The position numbers were made by a program, and so were the translations under genes. Of a stretch of DNA of 64,000 nucleotides, positions 33,217 through 41,658 are shown in pieces. The stretch is taken from the NCBI RefSeq assembly GCF_008042035.1, contig NZ_RDBL01000027.1:274473-338472 (forward strand). Reading direction: 5' to 3'. The stretch's first letter is position 1. Each line of letters begins with the position of its first letter. This stretch comes from Streptomyces sp. col6 (lineage in GTDB: Bacteria; Actinomycetota; Actinomycetes; Streptomycetales; Streptomycetaceae). The notes under the pieces are model-generated. The model was not told the origin of the DNA, ran no database searches, and saw only the letters and a program-made list of their open reading frames with translations.

Positions 33217-34140
33217 ATGACCAGCATCGATGTCCACGAGCTCACCAAGGACTACGGCGGGAACCTTGCCGTGGACCGCCTCACCTTCCAGGTGCGGCCC
33301 GGCCGCGTGACCGGGTTTCTCGGCCCCAACGGCGCCGGGAAGTCCACCACCATGCGGCTGGTCCTCGGCCTGGACCGCCCCACGAGCGGCACCGCGACGA
33401 TCGGCGGGCGGCCCTACACGGCACTGACCGACCCGTTGCGGCGCGTCGGAGCCTTGCTCGATCCGCAGGCCGCCCACGGGGCTCGGACGGCGCGCAACCA
33501 CCTGCTGGCCCTCGCCGTGAGCAACGGCCTGGGTGCCGCCCGGGTCGAAGAGGTGCTGGAGGAGACCGGTCTCGGGCCCGTCGGCGGGCGGAGGATCAGG
33601 ACGTTCTCGCTCGGCATGCGCCAACGCCTGGGCATAGCGGCCGCCCTCCTCGGAGATCCGGACATCATCATGCTGGACGAGCCGTCGAACGGGCTGGATC
33701 CCGAAGGCATCGTCTGGATCCGCGAACTGATGAGGCGACTCGCCCGTGAGGGCCGCACGGTGCTGGTCTCCAGCCATCTGATGAACGAGACGTCCTCGTT
33801 CGCCGACCATCTGATCGTGCTCGGAAAGGGGCGGCTGCTGGCAGATCTCCCGATGCGTACGTTTCTGGACTCCCGCAGCCGGCCCCGTGTCCGGGTGCGC
33901 ACGACCGAACCCACCCGCTTCGGGGAGGTCCTGACCCGCGAGGGATACCGGGCCGTGCCGAGCGAGGACGGCCGCTGGACGGTCGAGGGCGTCAAGGCCG
34001 AGGAGATAGGCGCAATGGCAGCGAGGGCAGGCATCCCGGTCGTGGAGCTGATGGACGAGCACACCACGCTGGAGCAGGCATACCTCGATCTCACCGCAGA
34101 CGCGACGGAGTTCACGTCCGCCACCCGCCAGGAGGTCTGA
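33217..34140 (+). CDS. ABC exporter ATP-binding protein
   Basis: 307-aa ABC ATPase of the ABC-2/bacitracin-lantibiotic exporter class. Walker A is GPNGAGKST (near 36-44), the signature is FSLGMRQR in place of LSGGQ, Walker B is IIMLDEPSNGLD, and the switch His is in VSSHL. A C-terminal regulatory extension of about 90 aa follows the core. It forms an operon with the permease, whose ATG lies 2 nt after the stop. It is divergent from a two-component system, a common arrangement for antibiotic or envelope-stress export modules. Confidence 0.92.
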   Translation: MTSIDVHELTKDYGGNLAVDRLTFQVRPGRVTGFLGPNGAGKSTTMRLVLGLDRPTSGTATIGGRPYTALTDPLRRVGALLDPQAAHGARTARNHLLALAVSNGLGAARVEEVLEETGLGPVGGRRIRTFSLGMRQRLGIAAALLGDPDIIMLDEPSNGLDPEGIVWIRELMRRLAREGRTVLVSSHLMNETSSFADHLIVLGKGRLLADLPMRTFLDSRSRPRVRVRTTEPTRFGEVLTREGYRAVPSEDGRWTVEGVKAEEIGAMAARAGIPVVELMDEHTTLEQAYLDLTADATEFTSATRQEV

Positions 34141-34142
34141 CC

Positions 34143-34880
34143 ATGCCCGTTACCACCGTTCTGCACTCGGAATGGATCAAGATCAGGTCGGTGCGGTCCG
34201 TGCTCGGATCGCTGGCGGCCATCCTCCTTGTGACGATGGCGATCGCCGTGCTCACCGCCGCCACCGTGGGCCGGGCGGAGGCGGACGACGCCGATGCCGA
34301 GCTGCTCTTCGGAGCCTTCTACGCGCTGAACTTCGGCCAGATCGCGGCCATCAGCTTCGGCGCGACGGCGGTATCGACCGAGTACGCCAACGGCGCACTG
34401 CGCATGTCGCTCGCCGCGGTTCCGAATCGGACGCTCTTCTTCACGTCCAAGGTGTCCCTCATCGGGACGGCAGGGCTCGGGGTCGGGCTCGTCACCAGCT
34501 TCGGCGCTTTTCTCGTGGGCCAGTTGTTCATGGGGGACGACGCCATAGGGCTGAGCGAACCGGGCGCTCTGCGTGCGGCGTTCGGGGGAGGGGTCTACCT
34601 GGCACTGATGGCGTTGTTCGCGGCCGGTCTGACGTTCCTGCTGCGAAGCGCGGTAGCTGTCCTCAGCGTGCTCATCCCCTTCATTCTCATCGTGTCGTTC
34701 GTGGTCGGGGACGTCGCCGGCAGCGCTGCGGACTACCTGCCCGACCGGGCCGGGCAGTTGGTTCTGCACCAGCACACCGAAGGGAGCCTCGGCCCCTGGG
34801 CGGGACTGGCCGTCACCGCTGCATGGGCCGCCGCGGCCCTGCTCGCCGGCTGGTGGTGGCTGAAGCGCCGGGACGCCTAG
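34143..34880 (+). CDS. ABC-2 type exporter permease
   Basis: 245-aa integral membrane protein with six hydrophobic segments, typical of ABC-2 permeases paired with single ATPases. The N-terminal SEWIKIRSVRSVLGSLAA and the later STEYANGALRMSLAAVPNR are characteristic of actinobacterial members. It partners the upstream ATPase; GGAGGT precedes ATG 34143. The substrate is unknown; the adjacent divergent kinase and response regulator suggest an inducible export or self-protection function. Confidence 0.9.
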   Translation: MPVTTVLHSEWIKIRSVRSVLGSLAAILLVTMAIAVLTAATVGRAEADDADAELLFGAFYALNFGQIAAISFGATAVSTEYANGALRMSLAAVPNRTLFFTSKVSLIGTAGLGVGLVTSFGAFLVGQLFMGDDAIGLSEPGALRAAFGGGVYLALMALFAAGLTFLLRSAVAVLSVLIPFILIVSFVVGDVAGSAADYLPDRAGQLVLHQHTEGSLGPWAGLAVTAAWAAAALLAGWWWLKRRDA

Positions 34881-34970
34881 GCAACCCTGTCCGGGGGACG
34901 AGGTGGATGAAACCGTCTCAAAGTGCGGAGCGAAACTCCGATTGTCAGTGGAGGGAGGTTTACTGACGGC

Positions 34971-35405
34971 ATGACCACCGGACATCACCTCCGCCTCATC
35001 GACGGGATGCGCACCCGCGAGTTCCCTGTGGAACGTGTTCGGTCGGGTTCGGGAGTCAGCGGTCCCGGTTACCACACGGCGTTCCTCCACATGGACGACG
35101 CCTGGGAGGACGACGAGGCCGCGCGGCTGGAGCGCCGCGCCCAGTGCCTCGCGGACCACGAGGCGCTGGTCACGCTGCTCGGCAGCCGCTGGGGTGACCC
35201 GGAGCCGGTCAGCCTGTTCAGCGCCCAGGAGCGGCTGGTGTCCGGCGAGGAGATACCCGCGCCGTGGGCGGACACCGTCGCGGGGTGCGAGTACCTGCAC
35301 CTCTGGCACATCGAGGAGCGCTGGATAGCGTTGGCGCTCTCCCTGGAAGAGGGCGGTTCCGGCTGCGAGCTGAGCGTGGTCGTGACGGAGATCGACCCGC
35401 CCTGA
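34971..35405 (+). CDS. Hypothetical protein downstream of the ABC exporter
   Basis: 144-aa soluble, acidic protein that I do not recognise. It has many Trp, His and acidic residues (FLHMDDAWEDDEAARLERRA; YLHLWHIEERWIALAL), no signal peptide and no transmembrane helix. ATG 34971 was chosen: TTTACT ends 6 nt upstream, while GGAGGGAGG lies too far away (about 14 nt) to be a normal SD. A GTG at 34923 would add 16 residues. It lies 90 bp after the permease and could be cotranscribed or have its own promoter. A GC-rich repeat region follows. Confidence 0.65.
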   Translation: MTTGHHLRLIDGMRTREFPVERVRSGSGVSGPGYHTAFLHMDDAWEDDEAARLERRAQCLADHEALVTLLGSRWGDPEPVSLFSAQERLVSGEEIPAPWADTVAGCEYLHLWHIEERWIALALSLEEGGSGCELSVVVTEIDPP

Positions 35406-35410
35406 CTGCT

Positions 35411-35504
35411 CCCGGGAGACACGGGACTGGCGCCGGGGAGAGACATCGGGCCGGCGCCTGGGCGGCGCGGGGCTGGAACCCGGGAGAGATACGGGGCCGG
35501 CACC
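35411..35504. repeat. Imperfect GC-rich direct repeats
   Basis: Units of 24-26 bp at 35411-35434, 35433-35458 and 35479-35504 share the pattern CCSGGGAGAnAYnSGGGCCGGCRCC, and a partial copy follows to about 35523. They lie between the convergent hypothetical and mug genes and may contribute termination hairpins. Confidence 0.5.
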
Positions 35505-35557
35505 AGGGAAGCGGGGCCGGTGCCCCGCAGGCGCGGGGCCGGCCGGGAGGCCCCGTC

Positions 35558-36103
35558 CTAAGGGGAGTCGGCCTCGACGGCGGTGCGCAGGCGGCCGTAC
35601 TCCTCGGCCATGGTCCGGGCCGTCCAGTGGGCGTTGAGGCCACTCGGATTGGGCAGCGCCCATACGCGGGCTCCGCCGACCGTCCGCTCCTGGGGCCCGA
35701 TGTGCGCCCGGCGGTCGCCGAACGCCGTGCGATAGGCGGTGATGCCCACCACGGCCAGCCATTGCGGGCGCAGTCGCTCGACCTTGGCGGTCAGAATCCG
35801 TCCGCCGGCCCGGAATTCCTCGGCGGACAGCTCGTCGGCCCGTGCGGTGGCCCTGGCGACGACGTTGGTGATGCCCAGCCCGTGGTCGAGCAGTTCGGCC
35901 TGTTCGGCGGGGAGCAGCTGTCGCGGGGTGAAGCCCGAAAGGTGGAGCACGGGCCAGAAACGGTTGCCGGGAAAGGCGAAGTGGTGCCCCGTGACCGCTG
36001 TGGTGAGGCTCGGGTTGATCCCGCAGAACAGGACGCGCAGGCCGCCCGCGACCACGTCGGGAACAACGCGGTCGCGGGCGGCCTGGAGCTCTTCGGGCGT
36101 CAT
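35558..36103 (-). CDS. mug: Mismatch-specific uracil/thymine-DNA glycosylase (Mug/TDG)
   Basis: 181-aa DNA glycosylase that removes uracil, ethenocytosine or thymine from mispairs. The active-site motif is LFCGINPSLTTAVTGHHFAF, with the catalytic Asn of GINPS, and the intercalation-loop motif is LPNPSGLNAHW. Both match the E. coli Mug family. ATG 36103 is the only in-frame start before the purB stop. It lies 31 bp downstream of purB on the same strand, so purB and mug probably share a transcript. No SD is obvious. Confidence 0.9.
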   Translation of the reverse strand: MTPEELQAARDRVVPDVVAGGLRVLFCGINPSLTTAVTGHHFAFPGNRFWPVLHLSGFTPRQLLPAEQAELLDHGLGITNVVARATARADELSAEEFRAGGRILTAKVERLRPQWLAVVGITAYRTAFGDRRAHIGPQERTVGGARVWALPNPSGLNAHWTARTMAEEYGRLRTAVEADSP

Positions 36104-36134
36104 CTGAGGGATGCGGTGACCGTTGCCGTCGCCG

Positions 36135-37577
36135 TCAGAGGATGGAGCCCGGGGCGTATGCGGCGGCCTCGGGGTGCTGCTTGGTGATCTCCTCGATCCG
36201 GGAGACGAGCGCGGTGACCTGGTCACCCGCGGCGCCGGTGAAGGAGAGCTTGTCGGCCATCAGCTCGTCCAGCTGGGCGCGGTCCAGGGGGATGCGCTCG
36301 TCGGCCGCGAGCTTGTCCAGCAGTTCGTTGCGCTCGGTTCCCTGCTCACGCATGGCGAGGGCGGAGGCGACGGCGTTCTCCTTGATGGCCTCGTGGGCGA
36401 CCTCGCGGCCGACGCCCGCGCGCACCGCGCCCATCAGGACCTTGGTCGTGGCGAGGAAGGGGAGGTAGCGGTCCAGCTCGCGGGCCACGACGGCGGGGAA
36501 GGCGCCGAACTCGTCGAGCACCGTCAGGAAAGTCTCGACCAGCCCGTCGAAAGCGAAGAACGCGTCCGGCAGGGCCACCCGGCGGACCACGGAGCAGGAG
36601 ACGTCGCCCTCGTTCCACTGGTCGCCGGCCAGCTCGCCGGTCATCGACGCGTAGCCGCGCAGGATGACCATGAGGCCGTTGACGCGCTCGCAGGAGCGGG
36701 TGTTCATCTTGTGCGGCATCGCTGACGAGCCGACCTGGCCCGGCTTGAAGCCCTCGGTCACCAGCTCGTGGCCGGCCATCAGCCGGATGGTCTTCGCCAC
36801 CGAGGAGGGTGCCGCCGCCAGCTGGACCAGCGCGGTCACGACGTCGTAGTCGAGCGACCGCGGATAGACCTGGCCGACCGAGGTGAAGCCCTGGGCGAAG
36901 CCCAGGTGGCCGGCGATGCGCTCTTCGAGCTCGGCCAGCTTCCCGGCGTCACCGCCGAGGAGGTCCAGCATGTCCTGCGCGGTGCCGACCGGCCCCTTGA
37001 TGCCGCGCAGGGGGTAGCGGCCCAGCAGGTCCTCCAGCCGGCCGTACGCCACCAGCAGCTCGTCCGCCGCGGTCGCGAAGCGCTTGCCGAGGGTGGTGGC
37101 CTGCGCTGCGACGTTGTGGGAGCGGCCTGCGACGACCAGCTCGCGGTACTCGGCCGAAAGCTTGCCGAGGCGGGCCAGGACGGCCACGGTGCGGTCGCGC
37201 ATCAGCTCCAGGGAGAGCCGGATCTGCAGCTGCTCGACGTTCTCGGTGAGGTCGCGGGAGGTCATGCCCTTGTGGACGTGCTCATGACCGGCGAGGGCGT
37301 TGAACTCCTCGATCCGGGCCTTCACGTCGTGCCGGGTGACCTTCTCGCGCTCGGCGATCGAGGCCAGGTCGACCTGGTCGAGGACACGCTCGTAGTCGGC
37401 GAGGGCGGCGTCGGGCACCTCGATCCCGAGGTTCTTCTGGGCGCGCAGCACCGCCAGCCACAGCCGGCGTTCCAGCTTCACCTTCTGCTCGGGGGACCAG
37501 AGGACGGCCAGCTCCGTGGAGGCGTAGCGGCCGGCCAGGACATTGGGGATGCGAGGCTTCGCAGACACAGCAGTCAC
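36135..37577 (-). CDS. purB: Adenylosuccinate lyase
   Basis: 480-aa fumarase/aspartase-superfamily enzyme that cleaves SAICAR and adenylosuccinate in purine synthesis. The signature loop GSSAMPHKMN is at 283-292 and carries the catalytic Ser; GHEHVHKGMTSRDLTEN (97-113) and AGRSHNVAAQATTLGKRF (150-167) carry the His residues. GTG 37577 is preceded by AGGA, and a TAGAAT -10 ends 8 nt before it, giving a very short leader. No purine riboswitch was seen. It is followed by mug. Confidence 0.95.
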   Translation of the reverse strand: MTAVSAKPRIPNVLAGRYASTELAVLWSPEQKVKLERRLWLAVLRAQKNLGIEVPDAALADYERVLDQVDLASIAEREKVTRHDVKARIEEFNALAGHEHVHKGMTSRDLTENVEQLQIRLSLELMRDRTVAVLARLGKLSAEYRELVVAGRSHNVAAQATTLGKRFATAADELLVAYGRLEDLLGRYPLRGIKGPVGTAQDMLDLLGGDAGKLAELEERIAGHLGFAQGFTSVGQVYPRSLDYDVVTALVQLAAAPSSVAKTIRLMAGHELVTEGFKPGQVGSSAMPHKMNTRSCERVNGLMVILRGYASMTGELAGDQWNEGDVSCSVVRRVALPDAFFAFDGLVETFLTVLDEFGAFPAVVARELDRYLPFLATTKVLMGAVRAGVGREVAHEAIKENAVASALAMREQGTERNELLDKLAADERIPLDRAQLDELMADKLSFTGAAGDQVTALVSRIEEITKQHPEAAAYAPGSIL

Positions 37578-37661
37578 GTGTCCTGATTCTACTGGCGGTT
37601 TGTGCAGCTCAGCGCCGAGGTCCGGTTTGTGGGTTGCTACGAACCGGACGAGCGCCGCGCC

Positions 37662-38507
37662 TCAGTGCTCGCCGCTCTCCACCCGGCGCCACGCGGCCAC
37701 CGGCGCCGCCGCGCCCTCCTCGTGCGGGGTGACCCAGAACGCCCGGCCCAGCTCGGCGTTGAACTGCGCTCCCGCCCGTCCGTCGCCGGACGAGCGCCCC
37801 GTGAGCCGCCTGCCGATCCAGGGCAGCAGGTGCTGCCGGGCGAAGCGCACGTCCTCCACCCGCCGGGCGGCCCAGCGCGGCGGGGCGGAGGCGGGAAGCG
37901 GGGTCTGCCAGTCGCTCTCCTGCGGCAGCCCCAGGGACTGCCAGACCGCCTCGGCGACCCGGCGGTGCCCTTCGGCCGTCAGGTGCAGCCGGTCGACGTC
38001 CCACATGCGCTGATCGCCCAGTGCCGGAGCGCCGTACAGGTCGACGACCACGGCGTCGTGGCGCGCCGCCAGCTCGTCGACCAGGGTGAACAGCTCCTCC
38101 ATGCGCGGCCGGAACCGCTCCATCACGGGGCCGTTGCGGCCGGGGCTGCGCATCAGCACCAGCTTCTTGCAGGTTGGCGCCAGGCGCTCCACCGCCTCCT
38201 CCAGCCGTCCGCGCACCATGCCCATGTCGCACTTGGGGCGGAGGGTGTCGTTGAGGCCGCCGACCAGCGTCACCACATCCGCCCGCATCGCCGCCGCCAC
38301 GTCCACCTGCTCGTCCACGATCTGGCTGATGAGCTTGCCGCGTACCGCGAGGTTGGCGTACCGGAAGCCGGGCGTGCGGGCGGCGAGCCGCGAGGCGAGC
38401 ACATCGGCCCATCCCCGGTACGAGCCGTCGGGCAGTAGGTCCGACATTCCCTCGGTGAACGAGTCGCCGACCGCGACGAGACTGGTGTAAGAGGCATTGA
38501 ATTCCAT
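37662..38507 (-). CDS. SGNH/GDSL-family hydrolase
   Basis: 281-aa esterase/lipase-type enzyme. Block I is VAVGDSFTEG with catalytic S16, block III is GGLND with N86, and block V is DRLHLTAEGH carrying the Asp/His pair near residue 197. No signal peptide is seen, so it is probably cytoplasmic. The last 80 residues are a less conserved extension. TACGAT ends 9 nt before ATG 38507 and no SD is visible. The substrate is unknown. It precedes purB on the same strand with an 84-bp gap. Confidence 0.88.
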   Translation of the reverse strand: MEFNASYTSLVAVGDSFTEGMSDLLPDGSYRGWADVLASRLAARTPGFRYANLAVRGKLISQIVDEQVDVAAAMRADVVTLVGGLNDTLRPKCDMGMVRGRLEEAVERLAPTCKKLVLMRSPGRNGPVMERFRPRMEELFTLVDELAARHDAVVVDLYGAPALGDQRMWDVDRLHLTAEGHRRVAEAVWQSLGLPQESDWQTPLPASAPPRWAARRVEDVRFARQHLLPWIGRRLTGRSSGDGRAGAQFNAELGRAFWVTPHEEGAAAPVAAWRRVESGEH

Positions 38508-38548
38508 GGCGAGGCGATCGTATCGCGGTGCGCCACGGTGCCGCCGGG

Positions 38549-38590
38549 TGATCGGTGGCTCCGGGAGCCGGGCCCCGGAGCCACCGATCA
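38549..38590 (-). terminator. Terminator after the CBS-protein operon
   Basis: A perfect 17-bp stem (38549-38565 with 38574-38590) and 8-nt loop lie 4 nt past the stop of the shorter CBS-domain gene. Confidence 0.85.
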
Positions 38591-38594
38591 GGGT

Positions 38595-39614
38595 TCAGCG
38601 GCTCTGGGGACGCCCCACCAGTTCCCGGAGCACGTCCTCCATGGTCACCATGCCGGCCAGCCTGCCGTCGTCGTCGAGCACCGCCGCCAGGTGCGTACGG
38701 CTGCGCCGCAGCGCGGTCAGCGCGTCGTCCAGCGGTGTCGCCGCCCGCACCCGGGCGATCGGCCGCATCGAGGAGACCGGGAACGGCATGTCGCGCGGGG
38801 TGACGTCGAGCGCGTCCTTCACGTGGAGGTACCCGAGGATGCGCTGCTCGGCGTCCATCACCGGGAAGCGCGAGAACCCCGTCTCGTACGACAGCCGCTC
38901 CAGATCCTCCGGCGTCGCCCCGACCCGGATGTACATCACCCGGTCCACCGGCAGCACCACGTCACGTACCGGCCGCCGTCCCAGCTCCAGCGCATGGCGC
39001 AGCCGCTCGGCCGCCCGGTCGTCGACCAGCCCGGCATCGCCGGCGTCCTTCACCAGACGGGCCAGTTCGTCGTCCGAGAACGTGGCCGCCACCTCGTCCT
39101 TCGTCTCCACCCGCAACAGCTTCAGCAGCGCGTTGGCGAAGGCGTTGATCGCGAAGATCACCGGGCGCAGCGCCCGCGCCAGCGTCACCAGCGGCGGGCC
39201 GAGCAGCAGCGCGGACCGTACCGGCTCGGCCAGTGCGATGTTCTTCGGCACCATCTCGCCCAGCAGCATGTGCAGATAGGTCGCCACCGACAGCGCGATG
39301 ACGAACGAGATCGGATGGACCAGTCCGTGCGGCACACCCACCGCGTCGAAGACGGGCTCCAGCAGATGCGCGATCGCGGGCTCGGCGACGATACCGAGGA
39401 CCAGGGTGCACAGCGTGATGCCCAGCTGCGCCGCCGCGAGCAGGGCCGAGACGTGTTCGAGCCCCCAGATGACGCTGCGCGCCCGCCGGTTGCCCTCCTC
39501 GGCCTGTGGTTCGATCTGGCTGCGGCGCACCGAGATGAGAGCGAATTCCGCGCCGACGAAGAACGCGTTCACCACCAGTGTCAGCAGACCGATGAAGAGC
39601 TGTACGGCGGTCAT
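38595..39614 (-). CDS. CNNM/CBS-domain membrane protein (HlyC/CorC family), shorter paralogue
   Basis: 339-aa protein with an N-terminal CNNM (DUF21) transmembrane domain (about 1-185; NAFFVGAEFALISVRRSQIE, LGEMVPKNIALAEP) and a CBS pair (about 200-330; FSRFPVMDAEQRILGYLHVKD). It lacks the C-terminal CorC_HlyC domain. The family is linked to Mg2+/Co2+ efflux or transport with adenosine-nucleotide sensing through CBS. Its ATG overlaps the stop of the longer paralogue by 4 bp (ATGA), so the two are coupled and may form a heterodimer. Confidence 0.92.
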   Translation of the reverse strand: MTAVQLFIGLLTLVVNAFFVGAEFALISVRRSQIEPQAEEGNRRARSVIWGLEHVSALLAAAQLGITLCTLVLGIVAEPAIAHLLEPVFDAVGVPHGLVHPISFVIALSVATYLHMLLGEMVPKNIALAEPVRSALLLGPPLVTLARALRPVIFAINAFANALLKLLRVETKDEVAATFSDDELARLVKDAGDAGLVDDRAAERLRHALELGRRPVRDVVLPVDRVMYIRVGATPEDLERLSYETGFSRFPVMDAEQRILGYLHVKDALDVTPRDMPFPVSSMRPIARVRAATPLDDALTALRRSRTHLAAVLDDDGRLAGMVTMEDVLRELVGRPQSR

Positions 39615-40948
39615 CGCTCATCCTCCGACGGCTGGTGGGAACCTGTCAGCGGCGCGTGCAGCAGCGCTCGGGCGGCGCGGCGCCCGGAGGCGTCCACCAC
39701 ATCGAGCCGCCAGCCGGCCAGCTCGATCGAGTCGCCCACGGCGGGGATGCGGCCGACCTCCGTGGCGATCAGGCCCGCGAGGGTTTCGTAGGGGCCGTCC
39801 GGCACCCGCAGCCCGATCGCTTCCAGCTGGTCCGTGCGGGCGGCGCCGTCCGCCGACCACAGGACCCGTCCGTCGGCGTCCTCACCGGCCGGTGCGAGGT
39901 CCGGCGTCTCGTGCGGGTCGTGCTCGTCCCGCACTTCACCGACGACCTCCTCGACGATGTCCTCCAGCGTCACGACGCCCGCCGTGCCGCCGTACTCGTC
40001 GATCACCACCGCCATGGCGAGCTTGCCCGACAGCCGGTCGAGCAGCCGGTCCACGGTCAGTGTCTCGGGGACGAGCACCGGCTCACGCAGCATCTCGGAC
40101 ACCCGCTTGCGGGGCCGCTGCTCGGCGGGGATCGCCAGGACGTCCTTGATGTGGGCCACGCCCACGACACTGTCGAGGCTGCCCCGGTACACGGGGAAGC
40201 GGGAGAGACCGGTGGCCCGGGTCGCGTTGGCGACGTCCTCGGCGGTCGCGCCGACCTCCAGTGCGGTGACCTGGACGCGCGGGGTCATCACGTTCTCCGC
40301 GGTGAGCTCGGGCAGGCTGAGGGTGCGGACGAACAGCTCGGCGGTGTCCGCCTCCAGCGCCCCCTCCTTTGCGGAGTGCCTGGCCAGCGCCACCAACTCC
40401 TTGGGGCTGCGTGCAGAGGCCAGCTCCTCGGTGGGTTCGAGGCCGAAGCGGCGCACGATCCGGTTGGCCGTGTTGTTGAGGTGGCTGATGAAGGGCCGGA
40501 AGACGGCCGTGAAGGCCCGCTGCGGGGTGGCGACGGCCTTCGCCACCGCGAGCGGCGAGGAGATGGCCCAGTTCTTCGGGACCAGCTCGCCGACGACCAT
40601 CAGGAACACGGTCGACAGGGCCGTGCCGATGACGAGCGCCACGGACGACGCGACGCCGGAAGGCAGGCCGACGGCCTCCACCGGCCCCCGGATGAGCTTG
40701 GCGATGGAAGGCTCGGAGAGCATGCCGACGACCAGGTTGGTGACGGTGATGCCGAGCTGGGCCCCGGACAGCTGGAAGGTGAGACCGCGTACCGCCTTCA
40801 TCGCGCTCGCGGCCCCGCGCTCGCCCTGCTCGACGGCCTTCTCCAGCTGGCCGCGCTCGACCGTGGTCAAGGAGAACTCCGCCGCGACGAAGGCGCCGCA
40901 GGCGAGGGAGAGCAGTACCGCAACGAGCAGCAGAAGCACTTCGGTCAT
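39611..40948 (-). CDS. CNNM/CBS-domain membrane protein with CorC domain, longer paralogue
   Basis: 445-aa full-length member of the CNNM/CorC family: transmembrane CNNM domain (about 1-190; ACGAFVAAEFSLTTVERGQLE, VVGELVPKNWAISSP), a CBS pair (about 205-335; LSRFPVYRGSLDSVVGVAHIKD, AVVIDEYGGTAGVVTLEDI) and a C-terminal CorC_HlyC domain (about 350-430). The predicted role is divalent-cation export or homeostasis at the membrane. ATG 40948 has GGAGGTGA 6 nt upstream. It is first of a coupled two-gene operon with its shorter paralogue. Confidence 0.93.
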   Translation of the reverse strand: MTEVLLLLVAVLLSLACGAFVAAEFSLTTVERGQLEKAVEQGERGAASAMKAVRGLTFQLSGAQLGITVTNLVVGMLSEPSIAKLIRGPVEAVGLPSGVASSVALVIGTALSTVFLMVVGELVPKNWAISSPLAVAKAVATPQRAFTAVFRPFISHLNNTANRIVRRFGLEPTEELASARSPKELVALARHSAKEGALEADTAELFVRTLSLPELTAENVMTPRVQVTALEVGATAEDVANATRATGLSRFPVYRGSLDSVVGVAHIKDVLAIPAEQRPRKRVSEMLREPVLVPETLTVDRLLDRLSGKLAMAVVIDEYGGTAGVVTLEDIVEEVVGEVRDEHDPHETPDLAPAGEDADGRVLWSADGAARTDQLEAIGLRVPDGPYETLAGLIATEVGRIPAVGDSIELAGWRLDVVDASGRRAARALLHAPLTGSHQPSEDER

Positions 40949-41112
40949 CGGTTCACCTCCGTCCCATGATCGGGCAGGGACTGGTGGACCGCGCGATGTC
41001 GGCGGCTGCGGCTACTGGGAGGCTCGCCCATGGGCGGACGCTCACACCTCTCGTCGGAAGGGAAGGACTGAACCCTCATAGTAAAGGATCGGCAAAGTGG
41101 CGTACTTCTCGG

Positions 41113-41553
41113 TCACCTGCCCCTGTTCCCGCCCCCGAGTGGCTTCACCCATCGCCGCCAGTGGTTCTCGCGGTCGTAGCCGGCCGCCTGCCAGGTGTGG
41201 TGGGCGCGCGCGTTCTCCTCCAGGACCATGGCGTCCACCCGTCGGCCGCCCAGCTCGGTGAAGCGCTGCTCCGCCGCCTCCAGCAAGGCGGTCGCGATGC
41301 CCTGGCGCCGGTGGTCCGGATGCACGGCCAGCCGGTAGGCGGAGCACCGCCAGCCGTCGAAGCCCGCGATGACCGTCCCCACGAGCGTGCCCCTCCGCTC
41401 CGCGAGCAGCAGCGCGCCGGGATCGCGGGTGATGAGCAGAGCCACGCCCTCGTGGTCGTCGCTGATGCTCGTGCCTTCCGCCGCCGTGCGCCAGAACGCC
41501 AGCACGGCGTCGATGTCGGACGGGACTGCGCGGCGTATGTCGAGATCACTCAT
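41113..41553 (-). CDS. GNAT family N-acetyltransferase
   Basis: 146-aa single-domain GNAT enzyme. The acetyl-CoA pyrophosphate loop VHPDHRRQGIATALL (motif A) and the late ENARAHHTWQAAGYDRENHWRRW are clear and resemble YpeA-type acetyltransferases. The acceptor is unknown. ATG 41553 is preferred over the in-frame TTG 12 nt upstream. It lies between the CorC operon and a cytochrome P450 gene, with no evident functional link. Confidence 0.85.
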   Translation of the reverse strand: MSDLDIRRAVPSDIDAVLAFWRTAAEGTSISDDHEGVALLITRDPGALLLAERRGTLVGTVIAGFDGWRCSAYRLAVHPDHRRQGIATALLEAAEQRFTELGGRRVDAMVLEENARAHHTWQAAGYDRENHWRRWVKPLGGGNRGR

Positions 41554-41658
41554 GCGGTGAGCCAATCAGATGATCGTTTTCCTGTGCGAGCGGATTCCCG
41601 CCCGGTACGGGGGCGGCTCGACGCCGTACAGGACGGCTCGCGGCTGGTACGGGCCGGC

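Noticed and set aside
37578..37661. Purine riboswitch upstream of purB
   Set aside because: The 84-bp gap and the very short inferred leader leave no room for one, and no conserved aptamer sequence was seen.
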